From assembly GCA_021161105.1 (NCBI GenBank), contig JAGHBG010000013.1, forward strand, positions 1-19,168: DNA of 19,168 bases, written 5' to 3'. The stretch comes from Thermotogaceae bacterium. GTDB taxonomy: Bacteria; Thermotogota; Thermotogae; Thermotogales; Thermotogaceae. Shown one piece after another: positions 1 to 7,265 of this stretch; within the stretch, counting starts at the first letter, position 1, and every line of letters begins with the position of its first letter. The notes beneath the pieces were generated by a model. The model was not told the DNA's origin. It saw only the letters and a list, made by a program, of their open reading frames with translations, and searched no databases. Position numbers and translations under genes: made by a program.

Positions 1-24
1 CTTTATAACATCGTCCTTACCCAC
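1..24 (-). CDS. infA: Translation initiation factor IF-1, first 8 codons (partial)
   Basis: Reading leftwards from a GTG at 24-22, eight codons (fMet-G-K-D-D-V-I-K) are visible before the window ends. Bacterial IF-1 proteins commonly begin MxKED/KDDVI, and infA is the usual gene after map in this cluster. A purine-rich stretch GGGAGTGA, which includes the map stop codon, sits just upstream and can serve as ribosome binding site. IF-1 binds the A site of the 30S subunit during initiation. Only the N-terminus is present, so the call rests on the N-terminal pattern plus gene order. Confidence 0.8.
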
Positions 25-29
25 TTAGA

Positions 30-782
30 TCACTCCCAAGGTGTTAAAACCTCAATTCCATCCTCTTTGACAAGAATACTCTTCTCATAGTGAGCCGCTC
101 TCTTCCCATCAGCTGTTACTACTGTCCAACCGTCTCTAAGTATCTTTATCTTCCATGTTCCTGCCACAACCATCGGCTCTATTGCAAGTGTCATTCCCTT
201 CTTCAAAATAATTCCTGTGCCGGGCTTGCCATAATTAGGCACCTGCGGCTCCTCATGGAGCTCACAACCAACTCCATGCCCTACAAAGTCTCTTACAACA
301 TTAAAACCTTTCTCTTCAACATAAGTTTGTATAACATGCCCAACATCGCCTATTCTAACGCCTTCCCGAATAAATTCAAGTGCTTTTTTTAGTGCATTGT
401 AGGTTACTTCCATTAATTTCTTAGATAGCTCGTCCACTTCTCCAATTGCATATGTGATTGCAGCATCTCCGTAACATCCTTTGTATATAGCACCAGTATC
501 AATTGAGACTATATCTCCCTTTTTAAAGACCTTGTTCTTTTTTGGAAAACCATGAATTACCTCTTCGTTTACAGACACACATGTTGCATAAGGGTATCCA
601 CCGTAACCTTTAAAAGCCGGTCTAACCTTATATTCTCTGTAAATCTTCAAAGCCAAATCTTCTATATCTCTCGCAGTTGCACCTTCAACAGCATATCTCT
701 TCGCTTCTTTCAAAACGGTAGCTACTGCTTCTCCTGCTACTTTCATTCTTTTTATCTCCTGCGGCGTCTTTATTCTAATCAT
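30..782 (-). CDS. map: Methionine aminopeptidase, type I
   Basis: A 250-residue enzyme that removes the initiator Met from nascent proteins. The five metal ligands of the family are in place: D95 and D106 (in DTGAIYKGCYGD), H169 (in FVGHGVG), E202 (in AIEPM) and E233 (in YEKS). The substrate-binding histidines H77 (VIHGFP) and H176 (LHEEPQ) are also present. Length is that of the short type Ia form without the SH3-binding or zinc-finger N-terminal extension. The start overlaps the adk stop as ATGA; the nearest GGAGGTG lies unusually far upstream (about 14 bases), so translation is probably coupled to adk. infA follows 5 bases after the stop. Confidence 0.97.
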   Translation of the reverse strand: MIRIKTPQEIKRMKVAGEAVATVLKEAKRYAVEGATARDIEDLALKIYREYKVRPAFKGYGGYPYATCVSVNEEVIHGFPKKNKVFKKGDIVSIDTGAIYKGCYGDAAITYAIGEVDELSKKLMEVTYNALKKALEFIREGVRIGDVGHVIQTYVEEKGFNVVRDFVGHGVGCELHEEPQVPNYGKPGTGIILKKGMTLAIEPMVVAGTWKIKILRDGWTVVTADGKRAAHYEKSILVKEDGIEVLTPWE

Positions 783-1423
783 TTTACGAGCTTCAGCACC
801 TCCTCAATCACTCTTTCTAAGCCAACTGTTCCATCCAGCTTCTGAAGCTTGCCTGTCTTACCGTAATACTCAACAACTGGAAATGTTTTTTCCATATAAA
901 CCCTGTATCTTCTTCTAACAACCTCTTCCCTGTCATCTTCTCTTTGAACGAGAGGCACTTTACAAACATCACAAAGGTTATCTTCTTTTGGCGGCATTGT
1001 AAGAAGGTTGTAAATTCTTCCACACTTTGGACATATCCTTCTGTTGGTAAGTCTCCTAACCACAACTTCTTCTGGAACATCAAAGAATATAGCCCATGTT
1101 AGCTCTCGACCAAGCTCTTTCAACATCTCATCCAGAGCTTTAGCCTGCTCAACCGTTCTTGGATAACCATCAAGGATAAATCCACTGCTGCAGTCATCCC
1201 TTTTTAGCCTTTCCTTTACCATCTGATTCACAAGTTCATCCGGAACAAGGTCTCCTCGTTCCATAATCTCCTTAATCTTGTTCCCAAGTTCTGTGCCAGA
1301 AGCCGCGGTTTCTCTAAACATATCCCCGGTCGATATATGGGGAATATTAAGTTTTTTAACAAGTTCCTTCGCATAGGTGCCTTTACCCGCACCAGGTGGC
1401 CCGAGGAAAACCAGGTTTACCAT
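779..1423 (-). CDS. adk: Adenylate kinase, zinc-LID type
   Basis: A 214-residue kinase interconverting ATP + AMP and 2 ADP. The P-loop GPPGAGKGT is at residues 8-16, the AMP-site motif STGDMFR at 31-37 and the DGYPRT motif at 85-90. The LID domain carries four cysteines (C131, C134, C151, C154) as CPxC and CDVC pairs, the structural zinc site known from Gram-positive and thermophilic adenylate kinases; E. coli uses a hydrogen-bond network instead. It lies directly after secY (7-base gap) and overlaps map by 4 bases. No strong Shine-Dalgarno is seen; the only candidate is AAGGGCG inside the secY end. Confidence 0.98.
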   Translation of the reverse strand: MVNLVFLGPPGAGKGTYAKELVKKLNIPHISTGDMFRETAASGTELGNKIKEIMERGDLVPDELVNQMVKERLKRDDCSSGFILDGYPRTVEQAKALDEMLKELGRELTWAIFFDVPEEVVVRRLTNRRICPKCGRIYNLLTMPPKEDNLCDVCKVPLVQREDDREEVVRRRYRVYMEKTFPVVEYYGKTGKLQKLDGTVGLERVIEEVLKLVK

Positions 1424-1430
1424 AAGCCAA

Positions 1431-2720
1431 TCACGCCCTTCTTCCTCTCAACTTCCCTTTCTTTATGAATCCTTCATAGTGTCTCATCATAAGGTGAGCT
1501 TCCATCTGCTGTGCTATATCAAGAGCAACACCAACTGCTATCAATGCAGAGGTTCCGCCTATCCAGATATTAACATTTATAACCATTTGTACAAGATATG
1601 GAAGCAGTGCGATCACAACCAAAAATATTGCTCCAACAAAAGTAACTCTATTAAGAACCTTATGGAAATACTTTTCCGTTGGAGCACCTGGCCTCAAACC
1701 TGGTATGTATCCACCGTATTTCCTTATATTGTCTGCCATATCATGGGGATCAAATACAACAACGCTATAAAAATAAGTAAAGAAGAAAACTAACAGGGCA
1801 TAGATTGTAAGATAAAGAGGGCTCCTAACTCCAAACAAATTTTTCAATGTTTCACTGCCGGTCATGCTGGCTATAGCTGAAGGAATAGATACTATAGCCG
1901 ATGCAAAGATTATTGGAATAACCCCTGAATGGTTAACTTTTATTGGTATGTAAGTTGCAGCTCCACCATAAACTCTTCTTCCGCTAACTCTTGATGCATA
2001 CTGTATCTGTATTCTTCTTTCCGCCTGCTGAACATATATTATGGCAACAATCGTTATAAACCATATACCAATGAGGAATATCCATCCAACAAGAGTAAGG
2101 TTGCCCAATATTGCACTACCAAAGTATGATGGGTACCTTGCAACAATTCCGGCAAATATCAAAACAGAAACTCCGTTCCCTATTCCTTTTTCCGTTATAA
2201 GCTCACCAATCCAGAGAAGAAACATGGTACCAGCAACCAGGGAAACTGTTCCAAGTATAACGAACGTTGGGAGATTAACAGCCATTATCTGCGGATTTCC
2301 CTTTCCAAGTGCAAACACCATCATGAAAGACTGTATAGCTGCTAAAAGAACTGTAAGGTTTCTTGTGTAATATGCAAATTTCTTTCTTCCCTCTTCTCCT
2401 TCTCTCAAAAGTTCTTTAAGAGAAGGAATAACGGAAGAAAGAAGCTGTAAAATAATCGCTGCATTGATGTATGGCGTAACGCTCATGGCAAAGATCGAAA
2501 ATCTTCTCAAAGCTCCTCCAACGAAAATATCATAAAAGCTAACAATTCCCCCCGTAGCTGTTCCACTAAAACCTTCAAACATGCTCTTCCATGCCTGAAG
2601 GTTTATGCCAGGTATCGGTATGTATATACCAAGTCTGAAAACCGCCAACATCAAAAATGTAAATATTATTCTTTCTCTTAGTTCGGGTATTTTAAAGGCG
2701 TTTCTAAACGCCTGCCACAT
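1431..2720 (-). CDS. secY: Preprotein translocase channel subunit SecY
   Basis: A 429-residue polytopic membrane protein forming the protein-conducting channel with SecE and SecG. About ten hydrophobic segments alternate with short basic loops. The N-terminal FRLGIYIPIPGI segment leads into the plug region, and MSVTPYINAAIILQLL is typical of transmembrane segment 2. The cytosolic loop containing QQAERRIQIQYASR and the later GLRPGAPTEKY loop are also SecY hallmarks; the tail is basic (KKGKLRGRRA). Its ATG follows the rplO TAA with no gap, and GAGGTG inside the rplO end provides the ribosome binding site. This is its normal place at the end of the spc block. Confidence 0.98.
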   Translation of the reverse strand: MWQAFRNAFKIPELRERIIFTFLMLAVFRLGIYIPIPGINLQAWKSMFEGFSGTATGGIVSFYDIFVGGALRRFSIFAMSVTPYINAAIILQLLSSVIPSLKELLREGEEGRKKFAYYTRNLTVLLAAIQSFMMVFALGKGNPQIMAVNLPTFVILGTVSLVAGTMFLLWIGELITEKGIGNGVSVLIFAGIVARYPSYFGSAILGNLTLVGWIFLIGIWFITIVAIIYVQQAERRIQIQYASRVSGRRVYGGAATYIPIKVNHSGVIPIIFASAIVSIPSAIASMTGSETLKNLFGVRSPLYLTIYALLVFFFTYFYSVVVFDPHDMADNIRKYGGYIPGLRPGAPTEKYFHKVLNRVTFVGAIFLVVIALLPYLVQMVINVNIWIGGTSALIAVGVALDIAQQMEAHLMMRHYEGFIKKGKLRGRRA

Positions 2721-3164
2721 TTATATCACCTCAGCTTTTCCGCCCACTCTTTCGATCTTTTCCCTGGCGGACTTACTGAATGCATGTGCCTTAACCTTGA
2801 GGGGTTTTGTAAGCTCTCCACTACCAAGTACCTTAACACCATCAAGAAGTTTTTTGAGTATTCCTCTTTCAAGAAGGGCTTCAGGAGTAATCTCGTCTCC
2901 TTCATTGAATTTTTCCTCAAGCGTTCTAACGTTAACTACTGCATAATGCTTCTTTGCAAAGTTTTTAAAACCTCTTTTTGGAAGCCTTCTCTGCAAGGGA
3001 GTTTGTCCACCTTCAAACCATGGTTCAACCTTACTCGTTCCCCTTGCTTTCTGACCCTTATGACCTCTTCCTGATGTTTTCCCGAGCCCGGAACCTGGCC
3101 CTCTTCCTACCCTTTTTCTTTCTTTAACAGCCCCAGGAGTTGGTCTTAAATCTTCAAGTCTCAT
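2721..3164 (-). CDS. rplO: 50S ribosomal protein L15 (uL15)
   Basis: 147 residues, normal for bacterial L15. The N-terminus MRLEDLRPTPGAVKERKR is followed by the Gly/Lys-rich extended arm with GRGPGSGLGKTSGRGHKGQKAR, which threads into 23S rRNA. The motif EPWFEGGQTPLQRRLPKRGF follows. The C-terminal globular part ends in ERVGGKAEVI. A strong AGGGAGGT lies upstream of the ATG. The stop touches the secY start directly. It joins 23S rRNA late in 50S assembly. Confidence 0.98.
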   Translation of the reverse strand: MRLEDLRPTPGAVKERKRVGRGPGSGLGKTSGRGHKGQKARGTSKVEPWFEGGQTPLQRRLPKRGFKNFAKKHYAVVNVRTLEEKFNEGDEITPEALLERGILKKLLDGVKVLGSGELTKPLKVKAHAFSKSAREKIERVGGKAEVI

Positions 3165-3180
3165 TATTTTTTACCTCCCT

Positions 3181-3369
3181 TCACTCCTCTACTTCCTCGA
3201 CTTTAACAAGATGACTAACTTTCCTTATCATTCCCCTTATCTGGGGAGTATCATCTTTTATAACCGTCTTATGAAGCTTCCTAAGTCCAAGTCTTTTAAC
3301 GGTATCTTTCTGGTCGTAAGAGTAACCGATGGGGCTTTTCACAAGGGTTATCTTAAGCTTTTTCGCCAC
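3181..3369 (-). CDS. rpmD: 50S ribosomal protein L30 (uL30)
   Basis: 62 residues, the size of bacterial L30. The core reads KLKITLVKSPIGYSYDQKDTVKRLGLRKL followed by IRGMIRKVSHLVKVEEV, matching the family's pattern of a short strand, helix and a second strand-helix unit. The start codon is GTG (3369-3367), 3 bases after the rpsE stop, with GAGGAGGG from the rpsE tail as ribosome binding site. L30 is a small peripheral 50S protein near 5S rRNA. The C-terminus is slightly acidic (VEEVEE). Confidence 0.97.
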   Translation of the reverse strand: MAKKLKITLVKSPIGYSYDQKDTVKRLGLRKLHKTVIKDDTPQIRGMIRKVSHLVKVEEVEE

Positions 3370-3372
3370 TCG

Positions 3373-3912
3373 TTATCCCTCCTCGGAATTTCTTTTTACT
3401 CCTTTGTAAACCTCTTTCACTGTCACATCTCTGAGCTCTGCTACTTTCTTCGGATCCATTAAATCCTTTAGCCCATTCATTGTGGCCCTTGCCAGATTAA
3501 GTGCGTTTGTTGAGCCAAGAGCTTTTGTAAGAATATTCTGTATTCCAGCAAGCTCAACCACTGCACGGACCGTACCACCTGCAATAATACCAGTACCCGG
3601 AGCTGCAGGTTTCAAAAGAACTTTGGAGGCATCCTGCCTTCCTATAACCTCATGAGGAATAGTTCCGTTTATAAGAGGAACATTTATAAGCTTTTTCTTT
3701 GCATCAGTTATGGCTTTTCTAATAGCGTCAGGAACTTCTCTTGCCTTTCCAATTCCAAGACCTACTTTCCCGTTTCTATTTCCAACAACAACAACTGCTC
3801 TAAAGGAAAGATTCTTTCCACCTTTCGTAACCTTTGTTGTTCTTCTAATCTCTATTACTCTTTCTTCGAAATTTTCATATTCCTCTCTAATTTGCTGAGC
3901 GAGTTCTGTCAC
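3373..3912 (-). CDS. rpsE: 30S ribosomal protein S5 (uS5)
   Basis: S5 sits at the mRNA entry side of the 30S subunit and takes part in decoding accuracy. The double-stranded RNA-binding N-terminal domain is seen in EERVIEIRRTTKVTKGGKNLSFRAVVVVG, then the second domain with PAAPGTGIIAGG and TKALGSTNALNLARATMNGL. The start was chosen as GTG at 3912-3910, giving 179 residues. A GTG three codons further upstream (3921) lies inside the AAGGAGGTG Shine-Dalgarno itself, whereas the 3912 start has a normal 8-base spacing. The true product is therefore probably three residues shorter than the longest open frame. rpmD follows after 3 bases. Confidence 0.95.
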   Translation of the reverse strand: MTELAQQIREEYENFEERVIEIRRTTKVTKGGKNLSFRAVVVVGNRNGKVGLGIGKAREVPDAIRKAITDAKKKLINVPLINGTIPHEVIGRQDASKVLLKPAAPGTGIIAGGTVRAVVELAGIQNILTKALGSTNALNLARATMNGLKDLMDPKKVAELRDVTVKEVYKGVKRNSEEG

Positions 3913-3926
3913 AGTCCACACCTCCT

Positions 3927-4295
3927 TCAGAACTTAAGTCCCGCTTCTCTTGCTCCATCGGCAAGTTCCTTTATTCTTCCATGATATTTGTACCCACCTC
4001 TATCAAAGACTACCTTATCTATACCTTTTTCAAGAGCCCTTTTCCCTATGAGTTTTCCCACCTCTCTTGCTGCTTCTTTGGACCACGTCTTTTGAAGCTT
4101 CTCTCTGAGTTCCTTATCAAGAGTCGAAGCCGCTACAAGAGTATAGCCTTTAGTATCATCGATTATCTGAGCGTATATATGTTTGTTAGACCTATAGACA
4201 GCAAGGCGAGGTCTTTCTGGTGTTCCAAACACTTTTTTTCTAACTCTTAAATGTCTTCTTCTTCTAAGCTTTTTTCTATCTATCTTCTTTATCAT
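3927..4295 (-). CDS. rplR: 50S ribosomal protein L18 (uL18)
   Basis: 122 residues. A very basic N-terminus (KKLRRRRHLRVRKKV) precedes the conserved FGTPERPRLAVYRSNKHIYAQIIDD, then ELREK...AAREVGKLIGKRALEKGI and the terminal FDRGGYKYHGRIKELADGAREAGLKF that packs on 5S rRNA. L18 brings 5S rRNA into the central protuberance. The ATG at 4295 is preceded by AAGGGGG. A second ATG five bases upstream in another frame would read only Met-Lys-stop, so it is not a gene. Its stop lies next to the rpsE Shine-Dalgarno. Confidence 0.98.
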   Translation of the reverse strand: MIKKIDRKKLRRRRHLRVRKKVFGTPERPRLAVYRSNKHIYAQIIDDTKGYTLVAASTLDKELREKLQKTWSKEAAREVGKLIGKRALEKGIDKVVFDRGGYKYHGRIKELADGAREAGLKF

Positions 4296-4309
4296 TTCAT
4301 ACTACCCCC

Positions 4310-4864
4310 TTATGCTTTCTTTCCTTGCTTCTGTCTTACAACTTCTCCAACATAGCGAATTCCCTTACCTGTGTAAACATTCGGAGGTCTCCATGCTCTT
4401 ATATCAGCTGCATACTGTCCAACTTTGTGCTTATCAATTCCAGAAACAACTATTTTATTTGGTGCTGGTACTTCCACTTTGAGATCTTCTGGTACATTCA
4501 TCACGACTTCGTGTGAATACCCGAGCTGCATAACAAGCTGATTACCCCTCATCTGAGCCCTGTATCCTATTCCAACAATTTCAAGCTCTTTTTTGAATCC
4601 TTCTGTTACTCCCTGAATCATGTTCCTTATAAGTGCCCAATATGTCCCCTGGAACATTTTTGCTTTTTTCCAATCAGCCTTCCTTCTTATTCTTTCTTCA
4701 TTGGGCTTTACCCAAATTTCATCGTTCTCGGTAACTATCTTAACAAAAGGCAAATACTCTTGCTCCAGCTCTCCCTTTGGCCCCTTAACTTTTATAACAT
4801 TCTCTTCTACTTTAACCTCTACACCCTGTGGTATTTTCAAGGGCTTCTTCGCCAGCCTCGACAT
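4310..4864 (-). CDS. rplF: 50S ribosomal protein L6 (uL6)
   Basis: 184 residues in two repeated domains, as usual for L6. The N-terminus MSRLAKKPLKIPQGVEVKVE is typical. The C-terminal copy carries GYRAQMRGNQLVMQLGYSHEV and then VSGIDKHKVGQYAADIRAWRPP with NVYTGKGIRYVGE, the conserved 23S rRNA-contacting end near the sarcin-ricin loop. The basic tail is VVRQKQGKKA. An AGGAGGTG lies upstream of the ATG. It lies 13 bases from rpsH and 14 from rplR. Confidence 0.98.
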   Translation of the reverse strand: MSRLAKKPLKIPQGVEVKVEENVIKVKGPKGELEQEYLPFVKIVTENDEIWVKPNEERIRRKADWKKAKMFQGTYWALIRNMIQGVTEGFKKELEIVGIGYRAQMRGNQLVMQLGYSHEVVMNVPEDLKVEVPAPNKIVVSGIDKHKVGQYAADIRAWRPPNVYTGKGIRYVGEVVRQKQGKKA

Positions 4865-4877
4865 TGCCTACACCTCC

Positions 4878-5282
4878 TCACCATACGTAGGCTATTACTT
4901 CTCCTCCAACTCCAAGCTCTCTCGCTTCTTTGTCCGTAAGAACTCCCTTGGAAGTTGTGAGGATAGCTATACCAAGTCCGTTTTTAACTCTTGGAATTTC
5001 ATCCTTACTCACATAAACTCTTCTGCCAGCATGGGAAACTCTAACGATCCCATTTATCACATGATGCCTGTTCCTTCTATCACCTTTATATTTAAGGTAA
5101 ACCCTGAGTATTCCCTGCCTGCCATCTTCGATATATTTATAACCCTTTATAAAGCCTTCCTTTTCCAGAATGTCAAGTATCGCTTTTTTAAGGTTGGATG
5201 CTGGAATATCAACATATTCTTTGAAAACCAAATTCGCATTTCTGATTCTTGTTAGCATGTCTGCTATAGGATCGCTCCACAT
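4878..5282 (-). CDS. rpsH: 30S ribosomal protein S8 (uS8)
   Basis: 134 residues starting MWSDPIADMLTRIRNAN, the S8 signature. The C-terminal half has VSHAGRRVYVSKDEIPRV and GLGIAILTTSKGVLTDKEAR, which bind helix 21 of 16S rRNA. The end GGEVIAYVW is typical. S8 is a primary binder of the central domain of 16S rRNA. In E. coli it is also the translational repressor of the spc operon. Whether that feedback exists here cannot be read from the sequence, because no E. coli-like target is obvious near rplE. Confidence 0.98.
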   Translation of the reverse strand: MWSDPIADMLTRIRNANLVFKEYVDIPASNLKKAILDILEKEGFIKGYKYIEDGRQGILRVYLKYKGDRRNRHHVINGIVRVSHAGRRVYVSKDEIPRVKNGLGIAILTTSKGVLTDKEARELGVGGEVIAYVW

Positions 5283-5297
5283 TCTAATCCCTCCTTT

Positions 5298-5483
5298 TTA
5301 CCAGCTCGCCTTTTTTACTCCAGGGAGCTTACCTTCGAGCGCGAGCTTTCTAAAACAAACCCTGCAAAGTCCAAATTCTCTATAAATTGCCCTTGGTCTG
5401 CCACATATTCTGCATCTTGAATATTCTCTAACCTTGTATTTCTTTGGCTTTTTCCAGCGCTCAATCATTGCCTTTTTAGCCAC
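5298..5483 (-). CDS. rpsZ: 30S ribosomal protein S14, zinc-binding type Z (uS14)
   Basis: 61 residues, the short zinc-containing form of S14. Four cysteines form CRIC (C24, C27) and CRVC (C40, C43), spaced CX2CX12CX2C. They are framed by the usual AKKAMIERW start and the REFGLCRVCFRKLALEGKLPGVKKASW end. The start is GTG at 5483. Its Shine-Dalgarno AGGAGG is made of the last two Arg codons of rplE. S14 is a late-assembling protein of the 30S head. The gene is 6 bases from rplE and 15 from rpsH. Confidence 0.98.
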   Translation of the reverse strand: MAKKAMIERWKKPKKYKVREYSRCRICGRPRAIYREFGLCRVCFRKLALEGKLPGVKKASW

Positions 5484-5489
5484 TCACAA

Positions 5490-6041
5490 TCACCTCCTGA
5501 AAGGCATTCCGAAAAGCTCAAGAAGTTTTTTTGCTTCTTCATCAGTTTTCGCTGTTGTTACAATGGTTATATCCATTCCCTGAACTCTTCTTGCTTCATC
5601 AGGGCTTATTTCCGGAAAAACAAGCTGCTCTGTAAGCCCAAAACTGTAATTTCCTCTCCCATCGAAGGAGTTTGGATTCAACCCCCTAAAGTCTCTGACT
5701 TTTGGAAGAACTATATTTATAAGTTTATAAAGGAAGTTGTACATTCTTGGGCCTCGGAGAGTAACCTTAAGTCCTATGGTCATTCCCTTTCTAATCTTAA
5801 AATTTGATATGCTCTTTTTGGCCCTTGTTACAAGTGGTTTTTGCCCGGTTATAACAGCAAGTTGTTTCGCATGCTGTTCTATCAAATCCGGATTTCTTGA
5901 TCCTTCTCCTATTCCCATGTTTATAACTATCTTTTCAAGTTTCGGAACCTGATGTTTATTTTTGTATCCGAACTCTTTCATCATTGCAGGCACAATCTCT
6001 TTTTCATATTCTTCTTTGAGCGGTACATATTCGTACCTCAC
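5490..6041 (-). CDS. rplE: 50S ribosomal protein L5 (uL5)
   Basis: 183 residues. The conserved core KLEKIVINMGIGEG is followed by QKPLVTRAKKSISNFKIRKGMTIGLKVTLRG, then RDFRGLNPNSFDGRGNYSFGLTEQLVFPEI and the C-terminal DEEAKKLLELFGMPF. L5 binds 5S rRNA and contacts the P-site tRNA from the central protuberance. It starts with GTG (6041-6039) after AAGGGGG; an ATG seven bases upstream is out of frame. The coding end AGG AGG TGA doubles as Shine-Dalgarno for rpsZ. Confidence 0.97.
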   Translation of the reverse strand: MRYEYVPLKEEYEKEIVPAMMKEFGYKNKHQVPKLEKIVINMGIGEGSRNPDLIEQHAKQLAVITGQKPLVTRAKKSISNFKIRKGMTIGLKVTLRGPRMYNFLYKLINIVLPKVRDFRGLNPNSFDGRGNYSFGLTEQLVFPEISPDEARRVQGMDITIVTTAKTDEEAKKLLELFGMPFRR

Positions 6042-6055
6042 AACTCATTCCCCCT

Positions 6056-6373
6056 TCACTTGTCTATGATCTCTCCACACTTTTTGCAGTATCTGACTTT
6101 CTTCCCATCTACAACTTTAAATCCTACTCTTGTCCTCCGCCCACAGCTCGGGCATACAAGCATTACCTTATTGGCATATATTGGGCCTTCCTTTTCTATA
6201 ATTCCTCCTTCTTTCATTCTTGGATTTGGCCTCTGGTGTCTCTTTATCATGTTAACCCCTTCAACTATTACTTTACTTTCTTTCGGTATGACTCTTAAAA
6301 CCTTACCTCTCTTACCTTTATCCTTACCAGATATGACCTCAACGAGATCTCCTTTCTTTATTTTCGCAGCCAT
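6056..6373 (-). CDS. rplX: 50S ribosomal protein L24 with a four-cysteine site (uL24)
   Basis: 105 residues. The KOW motif is visible in KKGDLVEVISGKDKGKRGKV near the N-terminus, followed by VEGVNMIKRHQRPNPRMKEGGIIE. L24 starts assembly of the 50S subunit at the 5' end of 23S rRNA. The C-terminal half carries four cysteines as CPSC (C74, C77) and CKKC (C96, C99), a likely zinc ribbon. Many bacterial L24 proteins have other residues at these positions. The ATG at 6373 lies 17 bases after rplN. Confidence 0.97.
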   Translation of the reverse strand: MAAKIKKGDLVEVISGKDKGKRGKVLRVIPKESKVIVEGVNMIKRHQRPNPRMKEGGIIEKEGPIYANKVMLVCPSCGRRTRVGFKVVDGKKVRYCKKCGEIIDK

Positions 6374-6389
6374 CCCTTATCACCTCTTT

Positions 6390-6758
6390 TCAAAGAACTT
6401 CTGGTGCGAGGGAAACTATTTTCATAAATCCTTTCTCTCTAAGCTCCCTCGCTACTGGTCCAAATATTCTTGTTCCCCTCGGCTCATTGAATTTATCTAT
6501 AAGTACCGCTGCATTATCATCAAATCTTATGTATGTTCCGTCCTTTCTCCTAACTTCTTTTTTAACCCTTACTACAACTGCCTTTACAACTTCTCCCTTT
6601 TTAACCGGCGAATTTGGAATAGCATCTCTAACCGAACACACAACAATATCTCCAACCGTTCCAAAAGTTTTATGAAATCCCCCAAGAACCCTTATAACTC
6701 TGAGCTTTTTTGCTCCTGTATTATCAGCAACATTGAGGTAAGTCTCCTGTCTAATCAT
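6390..6758 (-). CDS. rplN: 50S ribosomal protein L14 (uL14)
   Basis: 122 residues, the invariant size of L14. It starts MIRQETYLNVADNTGAKKLRVIRVLGG. The middle has VKKGEVVKAVVVRVKKEVRRKDG and FDDNAAVLIDKFNEPRGTRIFGPVARELREKGFMKIVSLAPEVL, both family hallmarks. L14 lies at the 30S-50S interface with L19. The Shine-Dalgarno GGAGGT is formed by the Gly-Gly codons near the end of rpsQ, whose stop is 2 bases before this ATG. Confidence 0.98.
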   Translation of the reverse strand: MIRQETYLNVADNTGAKKLRVIRVLGGFHKTFGTVGDIVVCSVRDAIPNSPVKKGEVVKAVVVRVKKEVRRKDGTYIRFDDNAAVLIDKFNEPRGTRIFGPVARELREKGFMKIVSLAPEVL

Positions 6759-6760
6759 CG

Positions 6761-7060
6761 TTAATTACCTCCTTCCTCAACAACTTCTTCTTCGGGTTCT
6801 ACGGGAGCCTCTGCTAACGCAGATCTCTTAACAACTCTTACAACCTTCCACCTTTTAAGCTTGCTGAGAGGTCTTGTTTCTTCAATTTCAACGACATCTC
6901 CTATTCCACATTTATTTTCTGCATCATGAGCATAATATTTTTTTGTCCTTTTTACATACTTTTTAAACCTTGAATGCTGAACAAATCTTTCAACCTCAAC
7001 TACGACTGTTTTATCCATCTTATTGCTAATCACAACTCCTATTACTCTCTTTCTCGACAT
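6761..7060 (-). CDS. rpsQ: 30S ribosomal protein S17 with acidic tail (uS17)
   Basis: 99 residues. The OB-fold core begins RKRVIGVVISNKMDKTVVVEVERF and continues RFKKYVKRTKKYYAHDAENKCGIGDVVEIEETRPLSKLKRWKVVRVV. S17 binds the 5' domain of 16S rRNA early in assembly. After about residue 81 there is an extra acidic tail (EAPVEPEEEVVEEGGN) beyond the roughly 84-residue E. coli form. Longer S17 tails occur in relatives such as Thermotoga. The ribosome binding site AGGAGG lies within the last two rpmC codons, 7 bases from the ATG. Confidence 0.97.
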   Translation of the reverse strand: MSRKRVIGVVISNKMDKTVVVEVERFVQHSRFKKYVKRTKKYYAHDAENKCGIGDVVEIEETRPLSKLKRWKVVRVVKRSALAEAPVEPEEEVVEEGGN

Positions 7061-7064
7061 ATTA

Positions 7065-7265
7065 TTACCTCCTTATACCAAGCTCTCTTTCCCTGAGAAT
7101 AGTTTTAATTCTTGCTATGTCCCTTTTAGTTTGCTTTATCGAAGCGTAATTATCAAGTTGCCCCATGGAAAGCTGAAATCTGAGCTCCATAAGCTGCCTC
7201 TTCTTCTCCTCAAGAAGCTTTTGCAATTCTTCATCAGTGTACTGTCTGAGCTGAGCAGCCTTCAT
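7065..7265 (-). CDS. rpmC: 50S ribosomal protein L29 (uL29)
   Basis: 66 residues. MKAAQLRQYTDEELQKLLEEKKRQLMELRFQ followed by LDNYASIKQTKRDIARIKTILRERELG is the two-helix hairpin of L29, which sits near the exit of the peptide tunnel. The start overlaps the rplP stop as ATGA, so it is probably translationally coupled. The C-terminal Arg-Arg is coded AGG AGG, and this hexamer is the rpsQ ribosome binding site. Confidence 0.97.
   Translation of the reverse strand: MKAAQLRQYTDEELQKLLEEKKRQLMELRFQLSMGQLDNYASIKQTKRDIARIKTILRERELGIRR

Noticed and set aside
4296..4300. ATG AAA TGA mini-frame overlapping the rplR start
   Set aside because: It would encode only Met-Lys; the overlap is most simply a chance feature of the spacer.
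5952..6764. A 270-codon plus-strand open frame opposite rplE, rplX and rplN
   Set aside because: It crosses several confirmed minus-strand genes and reads as a Phe/Ser/Pro-rich shadow.
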